The translations under genes and the position numbers were made by a program. Positions 51,561 to 60,480 of a stretch of DNA of 64,000 nt are shown here, in pieces; position 1 is the stretch's first letter, and each line of letters starts with the position of its first letter. The notes under the pieces are model-generated. The model saw only the letters and a program-made list of their open reading frames with translations. It made no database searches and was not told where the DNA came from. Where the stretch lies: NCBI GenBank assembly GCA_902495075.1, contig CABUVO010000004.1, positions 1 through 64,000 of the forward strand, given 5' to 3'. Source of the DNA: an uncultured Porphyromonadaceae bacterium (GTDB lineage: Bacteria; Bacteroidota; Bacteroidia; Bacteroidales; Muribaculaceae).

Positions 51561-53519
51561 TTAAGCGTCAATATTTGCATAGGTTGCGTGCGCCTCGATG
51601 AAATCACGTCGCGGACCTACTTCTTCACCCATAAGCATTGAGAATGTACGGTCAGCCTCAGCGGCATTTGTGAGTGTAACCTGCTTGAGCATGCGGTTCT
51701 CCGGATCCATCGTAGTCTCCCAAAGTTGCTCGGGATTCATCTCACCAAGACCTTTGTATCGCTGCAGCACAAGACGATTGCGCTCCCCGTTGCATTTATC
51801 ATCTACAAACCGCTGCACTTGCTGATCTGTCCAGCAATATTCCTCCACATTCTTCTTACCCTTTAATGAGCATTTATACAACGGAGGGGTAGCTATATAA
51901 AGATAGCCATTGTCAATGATGGGACGCATTCTGCGATAGAAGAATGTCATCAGAAGGGTAGCGATATGCGCACCGTCGACATCGGCATCGGTCATGATTA
52001 TAATCTTATGGTAACGGAGCTTCGTCATGTTCGGAGCCTTGGAATCTTCCTCCGTGCCGATTGTCACGCCCAAAGCCTTGTACATATTCACGATCTCATC
52101 GGAATTCAGGATTTTGTGATCCATGGCTTTCTCCACGTTCAGGATCTTACCGCGCAAAGGAAGAATAGCCTGAAACCTCGGGTTGCGTCCCTGCTTTGCA
52201 GACCCTCCCGCAGAGTCTCCCTCCACGAGGAAAAGCTCACATTCCACAGCGTCACGACTTTTGCAGGAAGCCAGTTTACCGGGCAAACCCGCACCCGACA
52301 GCGGGCTTTTACTCTGCACGCGCATTCTCGCGCTGTAAGCGGCGTGACGAGCCTGCGCTGCAAGCATAACCTTATTGACGATAGTCTTTGCCTGTGCAGG
52401 ATGCTCCTCAAGGTAATAACGCAGAGCCTCGCTGACGGCACTCTGAACCACACCGCCAACCTCATTGTTTCCGAGTTTGGTCTTTGTCTGACCCTCAAAC
52501 TGTGGCTCGGCAACCTTCACAGAGATAACGGCTGTGAGACCATCACGGAAGTCTTCTTTTGAAAGCTCGATCTTGAGTTTGTCAAGAAGATGATTGTCAT
52601 CGGCATATTTCTTGAGGGTTGTGGTCAGACCTCGGCGGAAGCCGGTGAGGTGTGTGCCACCCTCAATAGTGTTGATATTGTTGACGTAAGAATATATATT
52701 CTCGTTGAAGTCGGTATTATAGGTCATCGCCACCTCGATAGGCACTCCGCCACGCTCAGTGTTGAGGTGAATGATGTCTTCGATAAGAGGTTCTTTCCCT
52801 TCATCGATATATTTCACGAACTCCTTCAGACCCTCCGCACTATGGAACACGTCTTGACGGGGATTTCCCTCTTCGTCGCGAACGCGCTCATCGGTGAGTG
52901 TCAATGTAATTCCGGCATTCAAGAAAGCGAGGTCACGCAAGCGGTTGGCAAGCGTCTCGTAATCATAGACAGTCTCGCTGAAAATAGAAGCATCCGGATG
53001 AAAGAGAATGGTTGTTCCAGTGTGATCGGTCTCGGAGATCACTTTCAGATCGCAGGTCGGCTTACCGAATGCATATTCCTGCATATGAACCTTCCCATCG
53101 CGATGGATCTCGGCGCGCAGATAGTCTGACAGAGCATTTACACAGCTCACGCCCACACCGTGAAGACCTCCTGAAACTTTATAGGAACCTTTATCGAATT
53201 TACCTCCGGCATGCAGCACAGTCAGAACAACCTCAAGCGCGGGTTTGTGCATCTTCTCGTGCATATCCACCGGAATGCCTCGGCCATTATCCACAACCTT
53301 GATTGAGTTGTCTTCAAGGATTGAGACATCTATATGGCTGGCAAAGCCGGCAAGAGCCTCGTCGATCGAGTTGTCGACAACCTCGTAAACCAAATGATGC
53401 AATCCGCGCACACCAGTGTCTCCAATATACATAGACGGGCGTTTACGCACTGCCTCAAGTCCTTCAAGCACCTGGATATTATCCGCTTGATATCTTTTCT
53501 CTTCTTCTTCTGTTGCCAT
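51561..53519 (-). CDS. gyrB: DNA gyrase subunit B
   Basis: From the ATG at 53519 the protein has 652 aa, the usual Bacteroidales length. It carries the GHKL ATPase motifs 'EVVDNSIDEALAGF', 'VDNGRGIPVD' and 'GLHGVGVSCVNALS', the 'QTKTKLGNNEV' loop, and the TOPRIM domain with 'LVEGDSAGGSAKQGRN' and 'IIMTDADVDGAHI' and 'RYKGLGEMNPEQLWETTMDP'. It supplies ATP-driven negative supercoiling together with GyrA. The longer frame to 53597 begins with GTG and was rejected. A -7 element lies at 53568-53575. Confidence 0.95.
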   Translation of the reverse strand: MATEEEEKRYQADNIQVLEGLEAVRKRPSMYIGDTGVRGLHHLVYEVVDNSIDEALAGFASHIDVSILEDNSIKVVDNGRGIPVDMHEKMHKPALEVVLTVLHAGGKFDKGSYKVSGGLHGVGVSCVNALSDYLRAEIHRDGKVHMQEYAFGKPTCDLKVISETDHTGTTILFHPDASIFSETVYDYETLANRLRDLAFLNAGITLTLTDERVRDEEGNPRQDVFHSAEGLKEFVKYIDEGKEPLIEDIIHLNTERGGVPIEVAMTYNTDFNENIYSYVNNINTIEGGTHLTGFRRGLTTTLKKYADDNHLLDKLKIELSKEDFRDGLTAVISVKVAEPQFEGQTKTKLGNNEVGGVVQSAVSEALRYYLEEHPAQAKTIVNKVMLAAQARHAAYSARMRVQSKSPLSGAGLPGKLASCKSRDAVECELFLVEGDSAGGSAKQGRNPRFQAILPLRGKILNVEKAMDHKILNSDEIVNMYKALGVTIGTEEDSKAPNMTKLRYHKIIIMTDADVDGAHIATLLMTFFYRRMRPIIDNGYLYIATPPLYKCSLKGKKNVEEYCWTDQQVQRFVDDKCNGERNRLVLQRYKGLGEMNPEQLWETTMDPENRMLKQVTLTNAAEADRTFSMLMGEEVGPRRDFIEAHATYANIDA

Positions 53520-53567
53520 ATCTGGTAGTATCTTTGTCAGTCTTTTTTCTGATGCTGTTTTAACATA

Positions 53568-53575
53568 CAAATTTA
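53568..53575 (-). promoter_or_regulatory. -7 element of gyrB
   Basis: TAAATTTG on the minus strand (CAAATTTA at 53568-53575), about 50 nt before the ATG at 53519. Confidence 0.45.
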
Positions 53576-53628
53576 ATAAAAAAAACTGATATTTCACCCA
53601 TTTCGATCCTCAAATACCTCTCAATGAT

Positions 53629-53661
53629 AAAAAAATATCCTCCCTTGTGCAAGGGAGGATA
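53629..53661 (-). terminator. Terminator after fabF
   Basis: TATCCTCCCTT (53636-53646), loop GTGC, AAGGGAGGATA (53651-53661), an 11-bp perfect stem followed on the minus strand by T7. It lies 44 nt after the fabF stop. Confidence 0.9.
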
Positions 53662-53704
53662 GGATGCGATTTTTATAAAAATTGCACTGCGTTCTTACGC
53701 CGTA

Positions 53705-54970
53705 TTAATCTTTATATTTCTTGAGGATCACGGAAGCGTTGTGACCACCGAAACCGAACGTGTTCGAAAGAACAGTATTCAGTTCGCGCGGCTGCGCCTC
53801 GTTGAATGTGAAGTTAAGGTTGTAGTCAATTTCAGGATCGTTATCTCCCTCCACATGATTGATTGTGGGAGGCACGATATTGTCATTGAGAGCCTTGACA
53901 CTGAGAAGCGCTTCAAGAGCACCTGCCGCGCCAAGGAGATGACCTGTCATCGACTTGGTGGAGCTAAGATTCATCTTATATGCGTGATCACCGAAAACCT
54001 TAAGGATTGCTTTCACTTCGCCGCGGTCGCCCACGGGAGTTGATGTGCCGTGCATGTTGATGTAATCTATGTCCTCAGGCTTCATGCCTGCATCTTTCAA
54101 AGCGTTTTCCATACCGATCACGGCACCCAGTCCATCGGGATGAGTAGCAGTGATATGGTAAGCATCCGCACTGATGCCACCACCGGCGACCTCGGCATAG
54201 ATATGCGCACCGCGAGCCTTGGCGTGCTCAAGTTCTTCAAGCACAAGGGCTGCAGCACCCTCTCCTATCACGAATCCATCGCGTGAACCGCTGAAAGGAC
54301 GTGATGCCGTTTCACATTCGTCATTACGAGTGGAGAGCGCCTTCATCGAGTTGAAGCCACCTACACCTGCGGGAAATACCGCTGCTTCGGCGCCACCTGT
54401 CACAATTGCGTCTGCCATACCCAGACGGATATAGTTGTATGCGTCGATAAGGGCATGGTTTGAAGAAGCGCAAGCCGATACGGTAGCAAAGTTCGGACCG
54501 CGGAACTCATGGTCGATAGAGATATGACCGGCAGCAATGTCGGCAATCATCTTGGGAATGAAGAAGGGATTGTATTTGGGCCCCTGCTCCGCACCATGAA
54601 TTGCAAAATAGCCAGCCTCCTCCTCAAAAGTATGGAGACCGCCGATACCGGCTGCGAATATCACGCCGACACGGTTTTTATCGACTCCTTCGCCTTCAAG
54701 ACCTGCGTCCTCGATAGCCTCGTCCGCCGCCTTAAGTGCATACATTGCGTAAAGGTCAAGCTGACGTGCCTTCTTGCGGTCGAAATGCTCCGCAGGATCA
54801 AAGCCCTTGACCTCGCATGCGAACTGGGTCTTGAATTTGCTTGCGTCGAAGTGTGTAATCGGGTTGGCACCGCTCTTGCCAGCCTTGGCATTCTCCCAAG
54901 TAGTGGCTACATCATTGCCGATCGGAGTCAACGCTCCGAGACCCGTTATTACAACTCTCTTTAATTCCAT
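53705..54970 (-). CDS. fabF: Beta-ketoacyl-ACP synthase II
   Basis: The 421-aa thiolase-fold enzyme begins 'ELKRVVITGLGALTPIG' and has the catalytic Cys167 in 'FATVSACASSNHA', His in 'NMHGTSTPVGDRGE' and 'STKSMTGHLLGAAGALE' (second His), then 'NTFGFGGHNASVI' at the end. It elongates acyl-ACP with malonyl-ACP in fatty acid synthesis. It lies 9 nt downstream of acpP, the classic acpP-fabF pair. The transcript ends at the hairpin at 53629-53661. Confidence 0.95.
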   Translation of the reverse strand: MELKRVVITGLGALTPIGNDVATTWENAKAGKSGANPITHFDASKFKTQFACEVKGFDPAEHFDRKKARQLDLYAMYALKAADEAIEDAGLEGEGVDKNRVGVIFAAGIGGLHTFEEEAGYFAIHGAEQGPKYNPFFIPKMIADIAAGHISIDHEFRGPNFATVSACASSNHALIDAYNYIRLGMADAIVTGGAEAAVFPAGVGGFNSMKALSTRNDECETASRPFSGSRDGFVIGEGAAALVLEELEHAKARGAHIYAEVAGGGISADAYHITATHPDGLGAVIGMENALKDAGMKPEDIDYINMHGTSTPVGDRGEVKAILKVFGDHAYKMNLSSTKSMTGHLLGAAGALEALLSVKALNDNIVPPTINHVEGDNDPEIDYNLNFTFNEAQPRELNTVLSNTFGFGGHNASVILKKYKD

Positions 54971-54979
54971 GAAACTTGA

Positions 54980-55216
54980 TTATTTGCTGTGTTCCTCGAT
55001 ATAGCTGATGGCGTCGCCAACAGTCGAGATCTTCTCTGCATCTGCGTCGGGAATGGTGATGTCAAATTCTTTCTCGAACTCCATGATGAGCTCTACGGTG
55101 TCGAGTGAGTCTGCGCCGAGATCCTTGCTGAATTCAGCTGTAGGTGTTACTTCATTCTCATCTACTGTGAGTTTGTCAACGATGATCTCTTTTACTCTTT
55201 TTTCAATGTCTGACAT
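54980..55216 (-). CDS. acpP: Acyl carrier protein
   Basis: The 78-aa acidic four-helix protein carries the phosphopantetheine attachment Ser37 in 'LGADSLDTVELIMEFEKEF', the invariant DSL motif. It shuttles acyl chains in fatty acid synthesis. It is transcribed together with fabF. Upstream (55217-55345) is an AT-rich spacer with a near-consensus -7 element at one-base-short spacing, and further upstream the heptamer array following korB. Confidence 0.97.
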   Translation of the reverse strand: MSDIEKRVKEIIVDKLTVDENEVTPTAEFSKDLGADSLDTVELIMEFEKEFDITIPDADAEKISTVGDAISYIEEHSK

Positions 55217-55345
55217 ATCAATAAGATTTTAGTTGTTAATGATTTTTTCTTATTTTTCTTTATTTCAGACTGCAAAGTAAATCAAAATATTTCAATTATG
55301 GAAATTTTTCCACAAAATGTGCACAATTTTTTTATTTATGTGCAT

Positions 55346-55487
55346 GGTTTTAGGCTTTAGGTTTTAGGTTTTAGGCTTTAGGCCTTAGATGCTTCGCCAA
55401 ATAGCTACAACATCTAAGGCCTAATATCTAACGCCTAATGCCTAATGCCTAATGCCTAAAACCTAATGCCTAAAACCTAATGCCTAA
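55346..55487. repeat. Heptamer inverted array after korB
   Basis: The left arm (55346-55389) has about six TTTTAGG/TTTAGGC units. The right arm (55411-55487) has about ten GCCTAAT/CCTAAAA units. GGCCTTAGATG (55381-55391) pairs perfectly with CATCTAAGGCC (55411-55421). The TAG stop of korB (55484-55486) lies inside the right arm. Confidence 0.8.
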
Positions 55488-56509
55488 CTAATAATCCAGC
55501 TTTCACAGGTCTTGAGAATCATGTCGCGAAGGGAAGTAAAGCCTTTTTTCTCCTTTACCTCTGCCACCTGACGCTCAACCTCAGCCTCATAAGTGGGAGC
55601 CTGATAGTCGCGGATCACGCCGAGTGCAACAGGAAGTTCATGGCCATCCATCATGGCAAGCTGCTGCTGAAGGAAATTCTGCTCGCAGTGAGCGTCATGC
55701 ACAAGAACATCATCGAGAGTATAACCGTCTTCTCCAATTGTCACGGCTTTCAGTCCGAAACCGTCCTGAACAAGACCTTTCTCCATATTCTTGCCGAAAA
55801 GCATCTTTTCTCCGTGGCGAAGAAGAATCGTGTGGTCCGCACGTTGCTCCTTATCTGTAAAATAAGAATGGATACCATTGTTGAAAATGACGCAGTTCTG
55901 AAGCACCTCCACAACAGCCGCGCCCTTATGACGGGCAGCTGCCACCATGCAATCGCGTGTGATGTCGAGCGTGATGTCTATGCCTCGGGCAAAGAAATTG
56001 CCGCGTGCACCAAAACAAAGCTCGGCGGGAATGAATGGATCCTCAACAGTGCCGTAAGGGCTGGATTTCGTAACTGCTCCGCGATCGGAAGTCGGTGAAT
56101 ACTGACCCTTTGTCAGACCATAGATCTTATTGTTGAAAAGGAGCATGTTGATATCAATATTCCTGCGGATGGCATGGATGAAATGATTGCCTCCAATCGC
56201 CAGTCCGTCGCCGTCGCCTGATATCTGCCATACGGTAAGCTCTGGGTTCGCGGTCTTAACACCGGTTGCGATTGCCGCAGCCCGACCATGAATCGTGTGC
56301 ATGCCATAGGTATTCATGTAATAAGGGAGGCGTGAGGAACAACCGATACCTGAAATGACGGCTGTATCCTTTGGTGCGATTCCAAGCACCGCCATTGCCT
56401 TGTGAAGCACATTGAGGATGGCATGGTCGCCACAGCCGGGACACCAGCGGGCATTCTGGCTGTTCTTATAATCGGCGGGCGTATAGCCCGTAGTCTTTGT
56501 CTCTTCCAT
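55484..56509 (-). CDS. korB: 2-oxoacid:ferredoxin oxidoreductase beta subunit (KorB type)
   Basis: The 341-aa subunit has the [4Fe-4S]/TPP signature 'WCPGCGDHAILN' (22-33), 'GIGCSSRLPYYM', the TPP-Mg motif 'ISGDGDGLAIGGNHF...NNKIYGLTKGQYSPTS' (each part short) and 'PYGTVEDPF'. With KorA it oxidatively decarboxylates 2-oxoglutarate with ferredoxin, or runs in reverse as a carboxylase in the reductive TCA branch used by Bacteroidales. It follows korA by 36 nt. Its last codons and TAG stop run into a heptamer array. Confidence 0.92.
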   Translation of the reverse strand: MEETKTTGYTPADYKNSQNARWCPGCGDHAILNVLHKAMAVLGIAPKDTAVISGIGCSSRLPYYMNTYGMHTIHGRAAAIATGVKTANPELTVWQISGDGDGLAIGGNHFIHAIRRNIDINMLLFNNKIYGLTKGQYSPTSDRGAVTKSSPYGTVEDPFIPAELCFGARGNFFARGIDITLDITRDCMVAAARHKGAAVVEVLQNCVIFNNGIHSYFTDKEQRADHTILLRHGEKMLFGKNMEKGLVQDGFGLKAVTIGEDGYTLDDVLVHDAHCEQNFLQQQLAMMDGHELPVALGVIRDYQAPTYEAEVERQVAEVKEKKGFTSLRDMILKTCESWIIS

Positions 56510-56545
56510 TGTCAGTTAGAGTTTTTGATGGAGTCTATACTTCCG

Positions 56546-58399
56546 TTAATTATTATTCATATGGTTAATCACGCCCTCCACGACCTCACTGACGAGGAAG
56601 GGCTGACCTTCGATCTTGTTGATGCGGAGGATTTCCTTGCCGGGAAGATGCATCTGGAGATAGTCGGCAAACATACCAGTATTGAGCTCGGCAACGATAA
56701 TTCTCTTGTATTTTGACAGAACCTCAACGGCATTCTCCGGAAGCGGGTTGATATAACGGAACTGCCAGAATGCCACCTTATGCTCCGAAGCGTTAAGCTC
56801 TGTAGCGGCTGTGAGGAGATGACCGTAGGTTCCACCCCATCCGACAAGGATCGTATCCGCATCTTCATCAAACATGGGTTCCATCTTTGGAATATCGCGG
56901 GCAATGCGGGCAACTTTCTCCTTGCGAGCCTCCACCATGCGGGCATGGTTCTTGGCATCAGTGGATATGACGGATGTCTTGAAATCCTTCTCAAGACCGC
57001 CCACGCGGTGCATTCCGTTCTCCATTCCGGGTATAGACCAGTAACGCACCATTGTCTCGGGATCACGGTCATAAGGTTTCCAGCCATTCTCAAGCTGCTC
57101 GGGAGTAACAAAAGGCACTTTTATCTCCGGATAATCATCTTTCTCCGGTACGCGCCATGCAGAAGACCCGTTGCCGATGAATGCATCTGTCAGAAGAATT
57201 ACAGGTGTCATATGTTCGATCGCGATGCGGCAAGCCTGGAATGCCATCTCAAAGCAGTCGGTCGGGCTGACAGCGGAAAGGACACACAGTGGAGACTCTC
57301 CGTTTCTGCCATAGAGAGCCTGCATGAGGTCCGTCTGCTCTGTCTTGGTAGGAAGACCGGTCGAAGGTCCGCCACGCTGCACGTCGATCACAACAAGCGG
57401 AAGCTCTGCCATAACAGCAAGACCTATACCCTCTGATTTCAGTGCGAGACCGGGTCCGGAAGTCGAAGTCACTGCAAGATGACCAGCATATGATGCGCCT
57501 ATTGCGGAGCATACACCGGCTATCTCATCTTCCATCTGACAAGCTTTCACGCCAAGATCCTTGCGCTTTGCGAGTTCATGAAGAATATCAGTGGCTGGGG
57601 TAATGGGATATGATCCGAGGAAAAGTGGACGTCCGCTCTTCTCGGAAGCCATGATAAGACCCCAGGCGGTTGCCGTATTTCCCGTAACGTCGATATAGGT
57701 TCCTTTCTCTGCTGATGCAGTCTCGATGCGATACACAGGCATCGAGCTGTGGGTGTTATGTCCGTAATCCCAGCCGGCTCTCACAACTTTTGCATTAGCC
57801 TCGTAGATAGCCGGTTTCTTGGCAAATTTTGCCTGTAGTTTCTTCAACACGCTCTCAACCGGACGATCAAACAGCCAGCAGATGATACCCAACGCAAGCA
57901 TGTTCTTGCATTTCATCATCCCCTTCTGATCAAGACCGGAGTCCGCAAGAGTAGATTTGAGAAGAGTTGTCATCGGCACGAGCATTATTCTCGCAGGATT
58001 GATGCCAAGCTCGGTAACCGGATCGGAAGTGGCATATTCTGCCTTCTTCAGATTCTGCTCGGTGAAGGAATCGCCATCGCAGACAATGATCCCGTCCGGT
58101 TTCAGGTAACGGAGATTGGTCTTTAGCGCCGCAGGGTTCATTGCCACCAATACATCCGCCTGATCGCCGGGTGTATGCACATCCTTACCCACGCTTACCT
58201 GATAACCGGAGACACCGCTCAACGATCCTTGCGGAGCGCGTATCTCAGCCGGATAATCGGGGAATGTAGAAATCTGATTCCCTTCCCCTGCTGAAATGTT
58301 GGAGAAGATATTTCCGGCAAGCTGCATGCCGTCGCCGGAATCACCGGCAAAGCGAATCACCACCTTGTCGATGGTCTTGACATTCGTTTCTTGTAACAT
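56546..58399 (-). CDS. korA: 2-oxoacid:ferredoxin oxidoreductase alpha subunit (KorA, gamma-alpha fusion)
   Basis: The 617-aa subunit fuses a gamma domain ('VVIRFAGDSGDGMQLAGNIF', 12-31; 'DYPAEIRAPQGSLSGVSGYQ') with the alpha domain ('FLGSYPITPATDILHELA', 'EDEIAGVCSAIGASYAG', 'SGPGLALKSEGIGLAVMAEL' and 'DVQRGGPSTGLPTKTEQTD'). Such fused KorA is typical of 2-oxoglutarate:ferredoxin oxidoreductases. The upstream GTG at 58402 was rejected in favour of the ATG at 58399. It forms an operon with korB. No korC/D ferredoxin-type subunits are adjacent. Confidence 0.92.
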   Translation of the reverse strand: MLQETNVKTIDKVVIRFAGDSGDGMQLAGNIFSNISAGEGNQISTFPDYPAEIRAPQGSLSGVSGYQVSVGKDVHTPGDQADVLVAMNPAALKTNLRYLKPDGIIVCDGDSFTEQNLKKAEYATSDPVTELGINPARIMLVPMTTLLKSTLADSGLDQKGMMKCKNMLALGIICWLFDRPVESVLKKLQAKFAKKPAIYEANAKVVRAGWDYGHNTHSSMPVYRIETASAEKGTYIDVTGNTATAWGLIMASEKSGRPLFLGSYPITPATDILHELAKRKDLGVKACQMEDEIAGVCSAIGASYAGHLAVTSTSGPGLALKSEGIGLAVMAELPLVVIDVQRGGPSTGLPTKTEQTDLMQALYGRNGESPLCVLSAVSPTDCFEMAFQACRIAIEHMTPVILLTDAFIGNGSSAWRVPEKDDYPEIKVPFVTPEQLENGWKPYDRDPETMVRYWSIPGMENGMHRVGGLEKDFKTSVISTDAKNHARMVEARKEKVARIARDIPKMEPMFDEDADTILVGWGGTYGHLLTAATELNASEHKVAFWQFRYINPLPENAVEVLSKYKRIIVAELNTGMFADYLQMHLPGKEILRINKIEGQPFLVSEVVEGVINHMNNN

Positions 58400-58581
58400 C
58401 ACGAAAGTTGTTATTGTGTTTTGGTATAGATTGTCAGAGGATTGTTTCCTTCTTATACTTTACAATTCATAACGGCTGTTCAAATTGTCATCTGAGAGCA
58501 AAGCTTCCCAATGACACCTTATGAAAAGCTTGGCAAATTAACACTTTATTCCTCAATTCCCCAAATATTTTTGCAATAAAA
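58400..58581. other. Spacer between korA and the endonuclease terminator
   Basis: No gene is seen. The only notable structure is a repeat of AAAGCTT in the 58500-58530 region in both orientations (CAAAGCTTCCCAATG and GAAAAGCTTGGCAAA). A clear korA promoter was not found. Confidence 0.4.
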
Positions 58582-58613
58582 ATTCCCCATCTGCTTTAAA
58601 GCATACGGGGAAT
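58582..58613 (-). terminator. Terminator after the first endonuclease gene
   Basis: ATTCCCC (58582-58588) pairs with GGGGAAT (58607-58613), with an inner TGCTTTAAAGCA dyad, and is followed on the minus strand by TTTTTATTG. Confidence 0.75.
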
Positions 58614-58640
58614 CTATTTGTTTTGAATAATTATTGAATT

Positions 58641-60473
58641 TTATCGTATATGAACCTTCACAGCCTCTCCGTTTGCCTTGACGGCAACATAAATTCCGGG
58701 AGTCAAAGCTCTGCCTGAAACGCGGCGACCATTCAGATCAAACACCATTCCCCCCTCGGGCATGATGATGTCTCTGCCATCGATCACAATCGGAGCATTT
58801 TTCTCGACCTGAATCTCACCAACCGAAGATGAGCCGTCATCAAAGCCTTTGAATTTATAAAGCGTCACCCCTCCTTGAGTTGAAGAATAATTCAGAAAGC
58901 GGGGATTAGTCTTGTTGTATTGCAGCCAGCCCGGAGTTGCACCGAAATCTATCTTTGCTTTCCCGTCAGTCTCAATATTGACGGCTGCTGACGTACCCTG
59001 ACTTCCGTTCAGTCGCATCTTTCTGGCAGCAGTTGTGGTCCAATACCCTTTGGAAATCCCGTGAATATCCAGCACCTCAAGAGCATAGCCATCCCCCGCT
59101 GCGGAGAATTTCACAACCGCCGCATCTTCAGGAATCACAGTAATGTCTGAATTCGTGTCGTCATTGTGGAATGCAGGGAATCCGGCATCGGGCATAAAGC
59201 CGTTCGACTGGAAAGTGCATCCCATCACATTTCTGTTGTCGGCTGCCACAATCAAATAATAGCCATCAGTGTCAACTTTCTCGCCGGCAACAACCGGAGT
59301 CCAAACCGCCTCGGAATAATCAACCACACTCGGGTCCTTTGCCGTCATTGTCACGGTCACTATCGAACTTCGCAATGACTTACCATCCAAATCCTTCAGC
59401 GTATATGCTTTTACAGTGTGCTTCACACCATTGGCTGTCGCCGAGGGCAGAGAAATCCTGTCGCCGTAACGCTGATATACACCTCCGTCAAGACTTATCC
59501 AGAGTTCACCATCGTAGGTATTGAACCTAAGATCGCGCTCGCCCCAATAAGAGCCGGCATATGTGTTGACATCAGTGATACGCACATCCTCCGCCACAGG
59601 ATCAGCAGGGCGGTTCACTGCCACCGCCTCAGACCCTGAAAGCGTGAAGGCATTACCCTTCCGGTCGCCCCAGATATATTCGGCAAGAGTGGGATAATCA
59701 ATAAAGGGATTCCTGTTTTTCTGACATTTGAAAATCTCTTCATTGCGGTTTATCTCCTTGTCATCAACAGGATCTTCTTCAGCCCATTTCAAAAGCATCG
59801 AAGCAGCCCACGGCTGAAGATGGATCTTGCCCCCGGTGATTGTATAGAGAGCCTCCCCTCCTTTGTCTTCACGCCAGGGAATGTCATCGTAGGCGGTCAT
59901 GATGTAGAAATAGGCGCGGGCGAAATCACCCTTGTATTCATCCGCCGGCTCAAACACTTTCGACGCACCCCCGCCATAACCTGCCGCAGGTGTGCCCACA
60001 AGAATCAGTCCATTGTCATATGATGGATTTGATCCTACAATCCCAAGCGGATTACTGGATTTCGCAACATTCGCCTCCGCGTTCGATGGGTTCAGATGAA
60101 AGAGATCCTGATAAGCCTGCACGCTTCCGGATTCTCCTCCCCACCATGAATTGGCGACAGAATGCTCTATATTAAGCGACAAATGCCCGTTCTCAACATA
60201 TATCAGCTTGTTGGAATACATATCCCACCATGCCGCCTTCCCCTGGATCATTCTGACATCGGTAAACTCAAACGCCTGCCAGGTCTTGAAGGAGGTATGT
60301 CCCTCGCCATATCCAATCGAGACGAAATCGTCAGGTATCGCCACCCTCTTTACCGCCTCTTTCAAGGCAGATCCGCTTTTACCCTCAAGCAATGTATAAT
60401 ATCCCGCCGGAGCCTCAGCCATAAGTGCCAGCGCACCTGCAGTCATCATTATTCCCGATATCAGATTCCTCAT
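58641..60473 (-). CDS. Secreted endonuclease I family nuclease (paralogue 1)
   Basis: The 610-aa protein has a signal peptide and an endonuclease I (EndA/NucM, PF04231) domain (about 20-290). The active-site region is 'NIEHSVANSWWGG' (Glu103-His104), followed by 'LFHLNPSNAEANVAKSSNPL' (metal-binding His/Asn). A chitobiase-like/Ig-like and a DUF-type beta region follow, ending in a sorting-like domain ('GMVFDLNGRRV...GIYVAVKANGEAV'). Family members are non-specific DNases/RNases; this one should degrade extracellular nucleic acid. It lies 7 nt after paralogue 2 on the same strand, so the two form an operon. Confidence 0.85.
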   Translation of the reverse strand: MRNLISGIMMTAGALALMAEAPAGYYTLLEGKSGSALKEAVKRVAIPDDFVSIGYGEGHTSFKTWQAFEFTDVRMIQGKAAWWDMYSNKLIYVENGHLSLNIEHSVANSWWGGESGSVQAYQDLFHLNPSNAEANVAKSSNPLGIVGSNPSYDNGLILVGTPAAGYGGGASKVFEPADEYKGDFARAYFYIMTAYDDIPWREDKGGEALYTITGGKIHLQPWAASMLLKWAEEDPVDDKEINRNEEIFKCQKNRNPFIDYPTLAEYIWGDRKGNAFTLSGSEAVAVNRPADPVAEDVRITDVNTYAGSYWGERDLRFNTYDGELWISLDGGVYQRYGDRISLPSATANGVKHTVKAYTLKDLDGKSLRSSIVTVTMTAKDPSVVDYSEAVWTPVVAGEKVDTDGYYLIVAADNRNVMGCTFQSNGFMPDAGFPAFHNDDTNSDITVIPEDAAVVKFSAAGDGYALEVLDIHGISKGYWTTTAARKMRLNGSQGTSAAVNIETDGKAKIDFGATPGWLQYNKTNPRFLNYSSTQGGVTLYKFKGFDDGSSSVGEIQVEKNAPIVIDGRDIIMPEGGMVFDLNGRRVSGRALTPGIYVAVKANGEAVKVHIR

Positions 60474-60480
60474 AATTCTA

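Noticed and set aside
52590..53129. Plus-strand frames opposite gyrB
   Set aside because: Shadows of the gyrB coding frame, which has all gyrase motifs on the minus strand.
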